Positions 16,602-25,717 of a DNA stretch of 64,000 nucleotides are shown here, in pieces; the first letter of the stretch is position 1; each line of letters begins with the position of its first letter. A program made the translations under genes and the position numbers. The notes beneath the pieces are model-generated. The model ran no database searches. It had not been told where the DNA came from and saw nothing but the letters and a program-made list of their open reading frames with translations. Origin of the DNA: JBBRYB01 sp038238115 (GTDB lineage Bacteria > Actinomycetota > Actinomycetes > Propionibacteriales > Nocardioidaceae); assembly GCA_038238115.1 (NCBI GenBank), contig JBBRYB010000001.1, forward strand, positions 186,001 through 250,000. The letters run 5' to 3'.

Positions 16602-17038
16602 GTGGCGGGGACGCCGTCGCGTTGGCCGAGCGCTGCGCCGCCGCGATGTGGAGCGACGACTCGGCGTCACGCGGGCTGGGTATGGCGATCGACCGGGTTC
16701 TGCCAGGCAGCGCCACCGTGTCGATGACGGTGCGCGACGACATGACGAACGGACACGGCACGGCGCATGGCGGTTTCATCTTCGCCCTGGCAGACTCTGC
16801 GTTCGCCTTCGCATGCAACTCCCACAACCTGCGAGCGGTGGCTCAGGCATGCGACATCGTCTTCGCTGCGCCGGCTCACCACGGCGACCACCTCGTCGCC
16901 ACCGCCGAGGAGCGGCACCGCTTCGGGCGCAACGGCGTCTATGACGTCCGGGTGACATGCGGCGACGTCGTGGTCGCGGAGTTCCGCGGCCACAGCCGCA
17001 CGATCGGCGGCACACTCGTCGGTGATCAGCATGCGTGA
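16598..17038 (+). CDS. paaI: Hydroxyphenylacetyl-CoA thioesterase PaaI
   Basis: This 146-residue hot-dog-fold thioesterase contains NGHGTAHGGFIFALADSAFAFACNS, which includes the catalytic aspartate of the PaaI subgroup, and the second strand pattern AACDIVFAAPAHHGDHLVATAEE-like region typical of the family. PaaI hydrolyses ring-hydroxylated phenylacetyl-CoA and dead-end CoA thioesters, freeing CoA. The GTG at 16598 shares GTGA with the GNAT stop, and the gene overlaps the start of paaK by 8 bp. Confidence 0.88.
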   Translation: MSGGDAVALAERCAAAMWSDDSASRGLGMAIDRVLPGSATVSMTVRDDMTNGHGTAHGGFIFALADSAFAFACNSHNLRAVAQACDIVFAAPAHHGDHLVATAEERHRFGRNGVYDVRVTCGDVVVAEFRGHSRTIGGTLVGDQHA

Positions 17039-18341
17039 GCTCTGCACGCCCGCCGACGAGTGGGACGCATCCGAACGGCTTCCCCTGGACGCCCTTCGAG
17101 ATCTCCAGCTCAGCCGGCTGCAGGACACGTTGCATCGCGTCTTTGCTCACGTCCCACACTACCGGAGGGCCTTCGAGCAAGCCGGGCTGCGACCCGAGGA
17201 CCTGGAGACGCTCTCGGATCTGGCCCGCTACCCGTTTACCACGAAGTCCGATCTGCGCGACAGCTACCCCTTCGGCATGTTGGCCGTACCTCGCTCGGAC
17301 GTGGCCCGCCTGCACGCGTCGAGCGGCACGACCGGCCGCCCGACGGTCGTGGGCTACACCGCCGCAGACGTGAGCACCTGGGCGGATCTGGTCGCCCGTT
17401 CGATCCGGGCGGCAGGCGGCCGTCGCGGCGACCTGCTGCACGTCGCCTACGGCTACGGCCTCTTCACCGGCGGGCTCGGTGCCCATTACGGTGCCGAGCG
17501 GCTCGGCTGCACCGTCGTCCCGGTGAGCGGCGGCATGACCGAGCGGCAGGTGCAGCTCATCACCGACTTCCGGCCGCGCATCATCATGGTGACGCCGTCA
17601 TACTTCCTCGCGATCGTCGACGAGATGGAGCGCCAGGGCATCGACCCGACGACGTCATCGCTCGAGATCGGCATCTTCGGTGCCGAACCCTGGACGGAGG
17701 GGATGCGGCGCGAGATCGAGCAGCGCTGCGACATGCACGCTGTCGACATCTACGGGCTCAGCGAGGTGATGGGCCCGGGCGTCGCGCAGGAGTGCGTGGA
17801 GACCAAGGACGGGCTGCACATCTGGGAGGACCACTTCTACCCGGAAGTGATCGACCCGACGTCGGGCGAGGTGCTGCCCGACGGCGAGGAAGGCGAGCTC
17901 GTGCTCACGTCGCTGACCAGGCAGGCGATGCCGGTAGTCCGCTATCGCACCCGGGACCTGACCCGGCTGCTGCCCGGGACGGCCCGGCCGACGTACCGGC
18001 GGATGCAAAAGGTCACCGGCCGCACCGACGACATGATGATCGTGCGCGGCGTCAACGTCTTTCCGACCCAGATCGAGGAGCAGATTCTCAGACTCGACGG
18101 GCTCACACCGCACTATCTCTGCGTGCTGACCAGACCCGGCCGGCTGGACGAGATGACCGTCCGGGTGGAGGCGGCTGCCGACGATGTCGCGGCTGAAGCC
18201 CGGGCACGACTGGCCGCCGAGCTCGCGGCGCTCGTGAAGCAGCACGTCGGTGTCAGCGTCGAGGTCGAGGTGTCGCGGCCGCACAGTCTCGAGCGCTCCC
18301 TCGGAAAGGCCAAGCGGATCGAAGACCTGCGGGACCTGTGA
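17031..18341 (+). CDS. paaK: Phenylacetate-CoA ligase
   Basis: PaaK activates phenylacetate to phenylacetyl-CoA with ATP, the entry step of the pathway. The 436-residue protein has the ATP-binding loop HASSGTTGRPTVVGYT, the adenylate motif IYGLSEVMGPG, YRTRDLTRLLPG, and the C-terminal GRTDDMMIVRGVNVFPTQIE that is diagnostic for phenylacetate ligases. The lysine of the last catalytic motif is in LGKAKRIEDLR. The ATG at 17031 is preferred; GTG 17022 is in frame and possible. It is the last gene of the operon. Confidence 0.93.
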   Translation: MRELCTPADEWDASERLPLDALRDLQLSRLQDTLHRVFAHVPHYRRAFEQAGLRPEDLETLSDLARYPFTTKSDLRDSYPFGMLAVPRSDVARLHASSGTTGRPTVVGYTAADVSTWADLVARSIRAAGGRRGDLLHVAYGYGLFTGGLGAHYGAERLGCTVVPVSGGMTERQVQLITDFRPRIIMVTPSYFLAIVDEMERQGIDPTTSSLEIGIFGAEPWTEGMRREIEQRCDMHAVDIYGLSEVMGPGVAQECVETKDGLHIWEDHFYPEVIDPTSGEVLPDGEEGELVLTSLTRQAMPVVRYRTRDLTRLLPGTARPTYRRMQKVTGRTDDMMIVRGVNVFPTQIEEQILRLDGLTPHYLCVLTRPGRLDEMTVRVEAAADDVAAEARARLAAELAALVKQHVGVSVEVEVSRPHSLERSLGKAKRIEDLRDL

Positions 18342-18369
18342 ACGCCGAAGCCGGCGGCGCGACACGCCT

Positions 18370-19245
18370 TCAACGGCGGGCCCTTGCTGACGTCTCGGCG
18401 GGGGGTGGGGGCGAGAACGTGGTGGCGGCGCCGAACGAGGCACGACGCGAGGCGCGCCGCAACGTTGCCAACACGGCTGGTCCGAGCACCACGATCGCGA
18501 CCGCGTTCGTGATGGCGCGGCCGGTGTCCCAGCCGAGCGTGGACGTCGTCACCGTGAAGATGACGAAGCGGTGCAGGTTGTCGAGAAGTGGGTCTACCGG
18601 CGAATAGGACAGCTCAGTCCCGAGGCCGAGCGCGAACGGCCACGACCACAGGTTCATCAAGAACCCGAAGACGTAGGCGGCCGCGACGCCGTAGAAGGCG
18701 AGCATGACGATCTCCGCTCGTCCCGACACCCGCCGAGGCAGCAGTCCGGCGCCGAGCCCGATCCAGGCCGAGGCGACCATCTGGAACGGCAGCCACGGAC
18801 CGACCCCGGCCGTCAGCAGCGCCGAGGTGAAGATCGACGTGCACCCCAGCACGAACCCGAACCCCGGCCCGAAGACCCGGCCCGCGAGAACGAGCAGGAA
18901 GAACACCGTCTCGATCCCGGCCGTGCCCGCGCCCAGCGGGCGCAGCGCCGCGTTGACAGCCGACAGCACACCGAGCATGGCCAGCGCCTTGGAGTCCATC
19001 CCACCCTCGCTGAACGACGCCAGCACCGTGGCCACCAGGAAGGGCAGCACCACGATGAAGACGAACGGCGCGTCCACCGTGTGACCCACCCCGTCAGCCG
19101 GGCCGCGCACGAAGAGCGGCCAGCAGAACATCATCAGACCGGCGACCGACGCGAGCGTCAGTACGACCGCCGTCCTGGGGCCGATCCGCAACGCGGAAGT
19201 GGCCGCTGGGGGCGTAGGCACCGCCGGGTATGCGGGATCAGCCAT
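18370..19245 (-). CDS. ECF transporter substrate-binding (S) membrane subunit, predicted cobalamin
   Basis: This 291-residue protein has about seven to eight hydrophobic helices with a proline/alanine-rich N-terminus and a basic C-terminal tail. It matches the size and layout of ECF S-components. The stretch PLGAGTAGIETVFFLLVLAGRVFGPGFGFVLGC resembles S-components of the cobalamin/CbrT-like group. It overlaps the ATPase gene by 8 bp and is the last gene of the riboswitch-controlled operon. Specificity for cobalamin is inferred from the riboswitch and the neighbours, not from a binding motif. Confidence 0.82.
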   Translation of the reverse strand: MADPAYPAVPTPPAATSALRIGPRTAVVLTLASVAGLMMFCWPLFVRGPADGVGHTVDAPFVFIVVLPFLVATVLASFSEGGMDSKALAMLGVLSAVNAALRPLGAGTAGIETVFFLLVLAGRVFGPGFGFVLGCTSIFTSALLTAGVGPWLPFQMVASAWIGLGAGLLPRRVSGRAEIVMLAFYGVAAAYVFGFLMNLWSWPFALGLGTELSYSPVDPLLDNLHRFVIFTVTTSTLGWDTGRAITNAVAIVVLGPAVLATLRRASRRASFGAATTFSPPPPAETSARARR

Positions 19246-20869
19246 GACGGACGGCCCGGTCCCCCAGCGCGCAGGCCACCTGTTCCACGGTCAGCCACTC
19301 CTGCGGCGCCATCACCTTGGCCACCTGCGGCGCAAAGACTGGCGACGCGGCCAGCGCATGCTCCGTGGTCGCTGACGCGACCACCACCCCCTCGGCGAGC
19401 ACGACGACCCGGTCGGCGGCATGCGCGACGAACTCGACGTCGTGGGTGGCCACGACGACGGCGTGACCGTCCTCGGCAAGTTCGGCGAGAATCGCCCGCA
19501 GCCGAGCCTTGGCGGCGTAGTCCAGGCCTCGGGTCGGCTCGTCGAGCAGCAGCACGCGCGGACCGGCGCTCAGCTGGACGGCGAGCGCCAGCGCCAGCCG
19601 CTGGCCGTCGGACAGGTCGCGGGGATGTACATCGGCACCGGTGACGGCACCGCCGACCAGCCGCTCGAAGACCCCGCGTGCGGTGCCCGCAGGCACCCGC
19701 GCCGCCCGGTCGACCGCCGCACATTCAGATCCCACGGAGTCGTGGTAGAGCAGATCGGTGGCCTGCTGGGGCACGAGGGCGATCAGTCCGGCGGCCGCGC
19801 TGCGGGACAGCCGGGCCGGGTCCTGGCCGGCCACGCGGACCGAGCCGCTGGCCCGCCCGACGCTGCCCTGCAACGTCCACAGCAGCGACGACTTACCCGA
19901 TCCGTTGCGTCCCATCAGCGCCACCACTTCGCCGGGCGCCGCCTCGAAGTCGACGGCACGGACGGCGACCGTGTCGCCGTAGCGCACCACCACCGACCGC
20001 GCGACCAGGCCCTCCGTCGCACTGCCGGGCGCGGGACTCATGCGCGGGCGTGGCCGGAGGTCCGCCAGCTGCCTGCGCAAAGGGCCGGCCGCGCGGCGGG
20101 CGTCTCGCACAGACAGCGGCAGCGGGTCCCAGCCGGCGAGGCGGCCCAGCTCCACCACGGGCGGCGCGAGCGGGGCGTCTCGCAGCATCGACGCTGGACA
20201 CCCGTCGGTGACGAGTCGCGCGTCGACGAGGACGAGCCGGTCGGCGTACTCCACGACCCGCTCGAGGCGGTGCTCGGCCGCCAGCACCGTGACCCCCAGG
20301 TCGTGCACCAGCCGCAGGACAGCGGCCAGCGCGTCCTCGGCGGCGGCGGGGTCGAGCGCGGACGTCGGCTCGTCGAGCACGAGGACGCGCGGCGACGCCG
20401 TCAGCACAGAGCCGAGCGCGACCCGCTGCTGCTCCCCGCCCGACAGCGTGCGCAGGGCCCGGCGCCGGAGCTGGGCGATCGCCAACAGGTCGAGCACGTC
20501 CTCGACCCTGCGTCGCATCTGCTGAGGAGGAACGGCGAGCTGCTCCATGCCGTAGGCGAGCTCCTCCTCGACCGTGTCGGTGACGAACCCCGCCGCCGGG
20601 TCCTGCCCCACCACCCCGACCGTCCCCGAGAACTCGCGTGGCGGATGGTCCCGGGAGTCGCGGCCGCTCGTGACGACGCGGCCCTCCACATGGCCGCCGG
20701 TGAAGCGCGGCACGAGGCCGTTGACCGACCTCAGCAACGTGGACTTGCCCGAGCCGGTCAGCCCGATCACGAGCGCCAGCTCACCCTCCTCGATAGCGAG
20801 GTCGACCGAGCAGAGGGCGGGTTCGGCGGCCCCGGGATACCAGAACGAGTAGTTGTCGAAGCGGATCAT
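19238..20869 (-). CDS. ECF transporter fused ATPase (two ABC domains)
   Basis: This 543-residue protein holds two complete ABC ATPase domains, corresponding to EcfA and EcfA' in one chain. Domain 1 has GLTGSGKST, signature LSGGEQQRVALG and Walker B VLVLDEPTSALD. Domain 2 has GRNGSGKSS, a signature-like LSDGQRLALALAV and VLLLDEPTRGLD. It powers vitamin uptake together with EcfT. The ATG at 20869 (MIRFDNYSFWYPG) overlaps the EcfT stop in ATGA. The longer open frame to 21082 is rejected because it would run into the EcfT gene without similarity. Confidence 0.93.
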   Translation of the reverse strand: MIRFDNYSFWYPGAAEPALCSVDLAIEEGELALVIGLTGSGKSTLLRSVNGLVPRFTGGHVEGRVVTSGRDSRDHPPREFSGTVGVVGQDPAAGFVTDTVEEELAYGMEQLAVPPQQMRRRVEDVLDLLAIAQLRRRALRTLSGGEQQRVALGSVLTASPRVLVLDEPTSALDPAAAEDALAAVLRLVHDLGVTVLAAEHRLERVVEYADRLVLVDARLVTDGCPASMLRDAPLAPPVVELGRLAGWDPLPLSVRDARRAAGPLRRQLADLRPRPRMSPAPGSATEGLVARSVVVRYGDTVAVRAVDFEAAPGEVVALMGRNGSGKSSLLWTLQGSVGRASGSVRVAGQDPARLSRSAAAGLIALVPQQATDLLYHDSVGSECAAVDRAARVPAGTARGVFERLVGGAVTGADVHPRDLSDGQRLALALAVQLSAGPRVLLLDEPTRGLDYAAKARLRAILAELAEDGHAVVVATHDVEFVAHAADRVVVLAEGVVVASATTEHALAASPVFAPQVAKVMAPQEWLTVEQVACALGDRAVRHG

Positions 20870-21999
20870 CGGCGCTGGCTCTCCACGCCGACGGCGTGCG
20901 GGGTCACGAAGGCCGGCACGAGCCCCAGCAGGATCCCGAACAGCGCAAGGGCAGGCAGCTGCGGCCACGATAGGGGCGACAGCGACGGGTTGAGGTTGCC
21001 CGGGTCGACATGCGAGGTGAGGTAGACGAGCAGGGCTGCCGAGAGCCCTGCTGACACTGTCACCAGCTCCGGGGCGCGCCATCGGTCCGGCCGGTATGTC
21101 GAACGCGTCACGCCCCGGCCCGACGACGCGATGCCTCCGACGCCGACTACGACGCCGGTCGCGAGCGCCGGCGCCGCGAGGAAGCGAGGGGTGGTGCCGT
21201 CGAGCAGCGCATAGACGCCTACACAGATCCCTGCCAGTCCGGTGACCATGAGCGCGGCGGTGAGCGAGCTCGTGCGGCGAGAACGGTCACCGCTGCGGCC
21301 GTAGCCGCGGGAGTCCATCGAGGACGCCAGCAGCAGCGACCTGTCCAGCGCATCTTCCAGCACGGGTATGACGGTGGAGCGGATCGCCGAGAAGCCCCGG
21401 CGATCACTGCCCGGCCGCAGCCGACGGGCTCGGGTGACCCGCACGACGCTCTCGGCCAGCTGCGGGAAGACCGACAAGGCTACGACGACGGCTGTGCTCA
21501 ACTCGTGCAAGGCGGGTGGCATCGACCGCAGCAGGCGGCGCGGGTTGGCCAAGGCGTTGGCCGCTCCCAGGCAGATGAGCATCGTGGCGAGCCGCAAACC
21601 GTCGTACGCGCCCACGAGCAGCGACTCCGCGGTGACGTCACCGAACAGGTGGATGCCGGCCGCAGGCTGGGGCAGGACGAACTCCGGCAGATGTAACAGC
21701 ACCGTCGCTCCTTGGCCACCGCCGAAGATGACCCGGAAGACCACCCTGAGCAGCACCACGACCAGACCCGCGGCGACATAGAACTTGAAGGCGCGCGACC
21801 AGGGTGCGTCGGACCTCCGGGCGAGCACGACCCAGGTGGCGACCCCCACGACGGCGCCGAGCAGGAGCGGGTTGGTCGTGCGGCTGGCGGCCACCGCCAA
21901 CCCGAGGGCCCACAGCCACCACGCGAGCGGGTGCAACGCCCGCGGGATCCAGTAGACGCCCCACGCTGAACCGCTCACGCGCGGCGCGAGCGCCACCAT
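20866..21999 (-). CDS. ecfT: ECF transporter transmembrane T subunit
   Basis: EcfT couples ATPase movement to the S-component. The 377-residue protein has membrane helices at both ends and the cytoplasmic coupling helices with VTRARRLRPG and ASSMDSRGYGRSG, the two short Ala-Arg signatures of CbiQ/EcfT proteins. It is longer than typical EcfT (about 260 residues) because of four extra C-terminal helices. The ATG at 21999 is given; a GTG at 21978 shares GTGA with the upstream stop and is equally plausible. Confidence 0.88.
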   Translation of the reverse strand: MVALAPRVSGSAWGVYWIPRALHPLAWWLWALGLAVAASRTTNPLLLGAVVGVATWVVLARRSDAPWSRAFKFYVAAGLVVVLLRVVFRVIFGGGQGATVLLHLPEFVLPQPAAGIHLFGDVTAESLLVGAYDGLRLATMLICLGAANALANPRRLLRSMPPALHELSTAVVVALSVFPQLAESVVRVTRARRLRPGSDRRGFSAIRSTVIPVLEDALDRSLLLASSMDSRGYGRSGDRSRRTSSLTAALMVTGLAGICVGVYALLDGTTPRFLAAPALATGVVVGVGGIASSGRGVTRSTYRPDRWRAPELVTVSAGLSAALLVYLTSHVDPGNLNPSLSPLSWPQLPALALFGILLGLVPAFVTPHAVGVESQRR

Positions 22000-23075
22000 G
22001 CCGTCAGTCCCGCGCCCAGGCCGAGCACCACCAACACGCCCAGCCCGATGACCGTGGGTGCAGCCGAGCCGGAGCCTTGCTCGGTCGGGCCTGGGAGCTC
22101 CGATGTCACCTGCACCTGGCCGTCGGCCTGCCCGACCGTCGTCTTCGGTTGGGCCAGGTCGCTGGGCGGTGCCGATCTGGTGTGTACCCCCCCGGCTCCG
22201 CTACCGACGCCCGGACCACCGTGCTGGCCGCCATGCGCGCCAGCCGCTCCTCCCGACTGGCCACTGGTCTGCGTCGGCGCAGCCGCCGACGAGGTCGATG
22301 GCGCGGTCGTGGGCGGCTCAGTCGTGGGCTGACCAGTCGTGGGCGCGTCGCTCGCCGTGCTGGACGCGGTGATGGGATGCCTGGTCGGATACGGACTGGG
22401 TGCCGAGGTCGACGGGCCAGTGTCGGTGGACGTGGGCGGAGGGGTCGGCCCGGTCGACTGACCACCTCCCGACGACGTCGGACGCGGCGGTTTCGTCGGA
22501 GACGTCGATGCAGCGGGCAGCTGCGGCGCCAGATCGGGTGTCGCCTTGGCCCCTGCGGGTTCGCCGTAGGAGAACGTCCAGCCCTCGAACCCACCCGGGA
22601 TCGCGGCGTGGTTGGCCGCTCCCGCGCTGCTGTAGGTCCAGCTGCCCCCGTTGGGGGCGAACGAGTAGGCCCAGTAGGCCGACTGTGGTGGTGTGGTGGC
22701 GCACTCCTCGTGGTAGCCGGGGTTGCCCGGGATCGTGAGTGATCGGGCCTCGGTGGGCTGACCCTCGATCCGGCAGACGAAGGCGAGGCCGTAGTTTTCG
22801 GTGCCCTCGACCGAGAACCCCCCGTCGCCCAGCGCGTCCAGGCCGGTATAGCCGGCGCCGACCGGGCCGTCTGCGCAGCGAACGATGATGTCACCGCCGA
22901 GGGCGGTCATGTCCACCACGACCGTCACGCCCGTGTCCGACGCGCAGAAGTCGCCAGCCGCCGTCGCAGCACCTGCCGCCGCGACCGGCGAAGCAGGCAC
23001 CGGCGAGGCAACGCCGAGTAGGCTCGCCGCCAAGGCGATGCCCGCCGACGCGACCCGCCGCCACGCATATGTCAT
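21975..23075 (-). CDS. Membrane-anchored surface protein of the B12-regulated operon (transcobalamin beta-domain-like)
   Basis: This 366-residue protein has a signal peptide (about residues 1-35), a globular domain of about 150 residues, a Pro/Thr/Ser-rich stalk (about 175-300) and a C-terminal helix with an RSRRA tail, so it is held on the outer face of the membrane. In the globular domain I see TGVTVVVDM, GYTGLDALGDGGFSV, FVCRIEGQP, a central YWAYSFAPNGGSWTYS and FEGWTFSYG. This order of elements recalls DUF4430 domains and the beta domain of intrinsic factor/transcobalamin, a family link that is my inference. The start overlaps the stop of the alpha-barrel gene in ATGA. Confidence 0.7.
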   Translation of the reverse strand: MTYAWRRVASAGIALAASLLGVASPVPASPVAAAGAATAAGDFCASDTGVTVVVDMTALGGDIIVRCADGPVGAGYTGLDALGDGGFSVEGTENYGLAFVCRIEGQPTEARSLTIPGNPGYHEECATTPPQSAYWAYSFAPNGGSWTYSSAGAANHAAIPGGFEGWTFSYGEPAGAKATPDLAPQLPAASTSPTKPPRPTSSGGGQSTGPTPPPTSTDTGPSTSAPSPYPTRHPITASSTASDAPTTGQPTTEPPTTAPSTSSAAAPTQTSGQSGGAAGAHGGQHGGPGVGSGAGGVHTRSAPPSDLAQPKTTVGQADGQVQVTSELPGPTEQGSGSAAPTVIGLGVLVVLGLGAGLTAWWRSRRA

Positions 23076-24196
23076 CGCGCGGACAGCGTCACAAGCGACT
23101 TGTGCACGAACGCGAAGAAGGCCATCGGCGTGGCGCGGCGGAACTGGTCGCGCTCGCCTGCCTGGATGCCGTTGGTGAGCGCGTTCCGCAAGCCCGCCCG
23201 GGTGTAGGCGATAGAGCCGATGTCACGCCTCGCACGGCTGTTGCCTGCCTTCTTGCGGGTGATCTGCATGGTGGCAGTGAAGCGGGCCGCCTTCCGCTGA
23301 GCCTTGGCGTGGTGAGTCAGGGCGAGCGCCTGGGCCGCGACCCCCGTGCTGTTGGAGTTGGAGCCGGGGGTGGACACGCCTCCGCCGAACGAGCCGTTTC
23401 GCTTCTGTGCCGACTGGAGCCAGGAGGCAGCCCTGCGCACGACCCGCCCTGGCACGCTCGAGCCGTGCCTGCGGGCCGAGACCAGAGCCTGGATGGCCAG
23501 GGCGGTCGCGTCGGTGTCGGCCTTGCCGTGGCGCTGGTTGCACGAGTGGTGCGGCGTCTCGGTCAACCGGAAATAGCCCCTCCGGCACTGCTGCTTGCGC
23601 AAGTAGTTGACGACCTTCTGAGGTGCTCCGCCGGAGCGGGACAGGCCGAGCACGGCATACGACTGCGCGAAAGTGTTGCTGTAGTCCGTAGCGCCGGTGT
23701 CTCGCGCTCGCCCGGCCTCGAAGCCGGCGGCCCTGCCGGCGACCAGCCGCAGCAGCCGAGCTCGGACGTCTCGGCCGCCGAAGTGGCGTGCGTTCTGGTT
23801 GAGCACCTTCGTCGCCAGGAGCGTCTTGGCCATCGCGCCGGCCGAGGTGCTCCCGGAGCCGGTGGCGTAGTGAGCGTAGTAGTTGTGCTCGATCGCCCGC
23901 GTCACGCGATGCAGGCGCTTGCGGTGGTGGCCGTCCGCAGCCAGCATGAACGCCGTGTCGATCGTGAGGCCCCAGTCGTCGAAGTCGAACTGGCCGTTGT
24001 GGATGCGCCCTGCCGTCAGCTGTGAGCTCTGCCAGCGGGCGGCGGCCTCGCCGTGGGCCCGCGCAGACGTCTGATGGGCAACCCGCTGGGAGGCCGGTGC
24101 CTCACCAGACGAGAAGGCGTCAGAGGGCATGGCGGTGGCGGCGAAGGCCAAGGAGACTGCCGCGACCGCGGCACGTGCGAGGGATCGATGGAGCAT
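23072..24196 (-). CDS. Secreted alpha/alpha-barrel (prenyltransferase/squalene-oxidase repeat) protein
   Basis: This 374-residue protein has a cleavable signal peptide (about residues 1-28) and repeated helical pairs typical of the alpha6/alpha6 toroid family: DWGLTIDTAFMLAADGH, DTDATALAIQALVSARRHG, and FGGGVSTPGSNSNSTGVAAQALAL. It lacks the DxDD or similar catalytic motifs of terpene cyclases, so a binding role is likelier than an enzymatic one. The alpha domain of intrinsic factor and transcobalamin has this fold. It is the first gene after the cobalamin riboswitch. The ATG at 24196 starts the signal peptide; the open frame to 24382 runs into the riboswitch and is rejected. Confidence 0.78.
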   Translation of the reverse strand: MLHRSLARAAVAAVSLAFAATAMPSDAFSSGEAPASQRVAHQTSARAHGEAAARWQSSQLTAGRIHNGQFDFDDWGLTIDTAFMLAADGHHRKRLHRVTRAIEHNYYAHYATGSGSTSAGAMAKTLLATKVLNQNARHFGGRDVRARLLRLVAGRAAGFEAGRARDTGATDYSNTFAQSYAVLGLSRSGGAPQKVVNYLRKQQCRRGYFRLTETPHHSCNQRHGKADTDATALAIQALVSARRHGSSVPGRVVRRAASWLQSAQKRNGSFGGGVSTPGSNSNSTGVAAQALALTHHAKAQRKAARFTATMQITRKKAGNSRARRDIGSIAYTRAGLRNALTNGIQAGERDQFRRATPMAFFAFVHKSLVTLSAR

Positions 24197-24280
24197 GGGG
24201 AGTGCCTTTCGAGAGCGGTCCCAGGAACAGAACGTCACGGACGGCACGAGGTGGGGTCCTGACTCGACCCTGTAGACCTC

Positions 24281-24446
24281 GACAGATGTGGAGCCGCTCA
24301 CTCGCACCCAAGGCATTCCGGCTGACGGCCCACCTGATCGGGTGGATCGAATCACGGCTGCGGGACAGCGTCGGAGTTGCACCGACTTCCCCTTGGCACG
24401 AGCAGTATGGAGTTGGATGCGGGGCAGCGCCCAGCCTGGTCAACCT
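24281..24446 (-). ncRNA. Cobalamin riboswitch (AdoCbl/B12 element)
   Basis: Read on the minus strand, the conserved blocks of the cobalamin riboswitch appear in order: GGGAAGTCGGTGCAACTCC (24391-24373), then CTGTCCCGCAGCCGTGA (24368-24352), then the B12-box-like GTCAGCCGGAATGCC (24326-24312). Upstream sequence to about 24446 can form the 5' stems. It ends about 85 nt before the ATG of the alpha-barrel gene, leaving room for an expression platform. B12 binding normally lowers expression of such uptake operons. Exact ends are approximate. Confidence 0.92.
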
Positions 24447-24517
24447 AGCAGAGTGACGCGGCGGCGCGACCGATCAGGGCGACCGGCCGACGCCGTGACT
24501 GGCCGTAGAGTCGGTCC

Positions 24518-25717
24518 GTGACCGGACTCCTCAGCGACATCGTCGTCATCGACCTGACCCGGGCGCTAGCCGGGCCGCACGCGGCGATGATGCTCGCAGA
24601 CCTCGGTGCTCGTGTGATCAAGGTGGAGACGCCGGGCGCGGGCGACGACAGCAGGGGCTGGGGTCCACCGTTCGCGGGTCCCGAGTCTGACCTCCGCTCG
24701 ACGTACTTCATGAGCGCGAACCGCAACAAGGAATCCGTCACAGCCGACCTCAAGAGCGACGACGGGAAGCAGCTATTGCGGCGCCTGGTCACGCAGGCGG
24801 ACGTGTTGATGGAGAATTTCCGACCGGGAGTCCTGGACCGCCTCGGATTCTCCGTGGCCGCCCTGCACGCGGTCAACCCCGCTCTGGTGATCATGTCGAT
24901 TACCGGCTTCGGCCACGACGGCCCCGAGGGCGGTCGTGCGGGCTACGACCAGATCGCCCAAGGAGAGGCAGGGCTGATGAGCCTCACCGGAGAGCCGGGC
25001 GGCACCCCCACCAAGGTCGGTGTGCCCATTGCGGACCTGCTCGCCGGGATGTACGGCTGCTGTGGAGTCCTCGCCGCGCTGCACGAGCGCGGCGGCACGG
25101 GTCGCGGGCAGGTCGTGCGCACGAGCCTGCTGTCGGCCGTCGTCGGCGTACACGCGTATCAGGGGACCCGCTGGACCGTGGCGGGCGAGGTGCCTGAGGC
25201 GATCGGCAACCACCATCCGTCCATCGCGCCGTACGGCCTGTTCGCCACCGCTGACGCCCCGGTGCAGGTGGCCTGCGGCAGCGAGAGCCTGTGGCGCGCC
25301 TTTGCCCCCATCACGGGCATCGACCCCGCCGACGAGCGATTCGCGACCAACACGCGACGGGTGACCGGGCGCGGCGAGCTCACCGAGCTCATCGAGGCCG
25401 CGTTTGCCGCCCATGGCGCCGAGTACTGGTTGGGCCTGCTGGCGGCGGCAGGCGTCCCTGCAGGCAAGGTACGCCGTCTCGATGACGTCTACCGCTGGGA
25501 GCAGACCCGCTCGCAGGGACTGCTCATCGACGTCGCGGACCCCGTGCTCGGACGGGTCGTGCTGCCCGGGCCCCCCGTTCGCTTTGCCGATCGCGAGTAC
25601 GCGGGTGGCCGAGCGGTGCACACCTCCCCGCCGAGACTCGGCGAGCACGACGCCAGCGTCGAGGCCTGGCTCGACGAGCGCGAGGCCAGCGCCGGCGAGC
25701 CGGCGCGCCCGACCTGA
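24518..25717 (+). CDS. CaiB/BaiF family (class III) CoA-transferase
   Basis: This 399-residue enzyme transfers CoA between carboxylic acids. It has the family start LSDIVVIDLTRALAGPHAAMMLADLGARVIKVE-type region, NRNKESVTADLKS, ENFRPGVLDRLG, and GYDQIAQGEAGLM with the catalytic aspartate D144. The GTG at 24518 agrees with family N-termini. It is divergent from the B12-regulated operon. The substrates cannot be told from sequence, and no linked pathway genes are next to it. Confidence 0.9.
   Translation: MTGLLSDIVVIDLTRALAGPHAAMMLADLGARVIKVETPGAGDDSRGWGPPFAGPESDLRSTYFMSANRNKESVTADLKSDDGKQLLRRLVTQADVLMENFRPGVLDRLGFSVAALHAVNPALVIMSITGFGHDGPEGGRAGYDQIAQGEAGLMSLTGEPGGTPTKVGVPIADLLAGMYGCCGVLAALHERGGTGRGQVVRTSLLSAVVGVHAYQGTRWTVAGEVPEAIGNHHPSIAPYGLFATADAPVQVACGSESLWRAFAPITGIDPADERFATNTRRVTGRGELTELIEAAFAAHGAEYWLGLLAAAGVPAGKVRRLDDVYRWEQTRSQGLLIDVADPVLGRVVLPGPPVRFADREYAGGRAVHTSPPRLGEHDASVEAWLDEREASAGEPARPT

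Noticed and set aside
24120..24443. Minus-strand open frame through the riboswitch
   Set aside because: It overlaps the conserved blocks of the cobalamin riboswitch and the signal-peptide region of the next gene in another frame, and has no protein family features.
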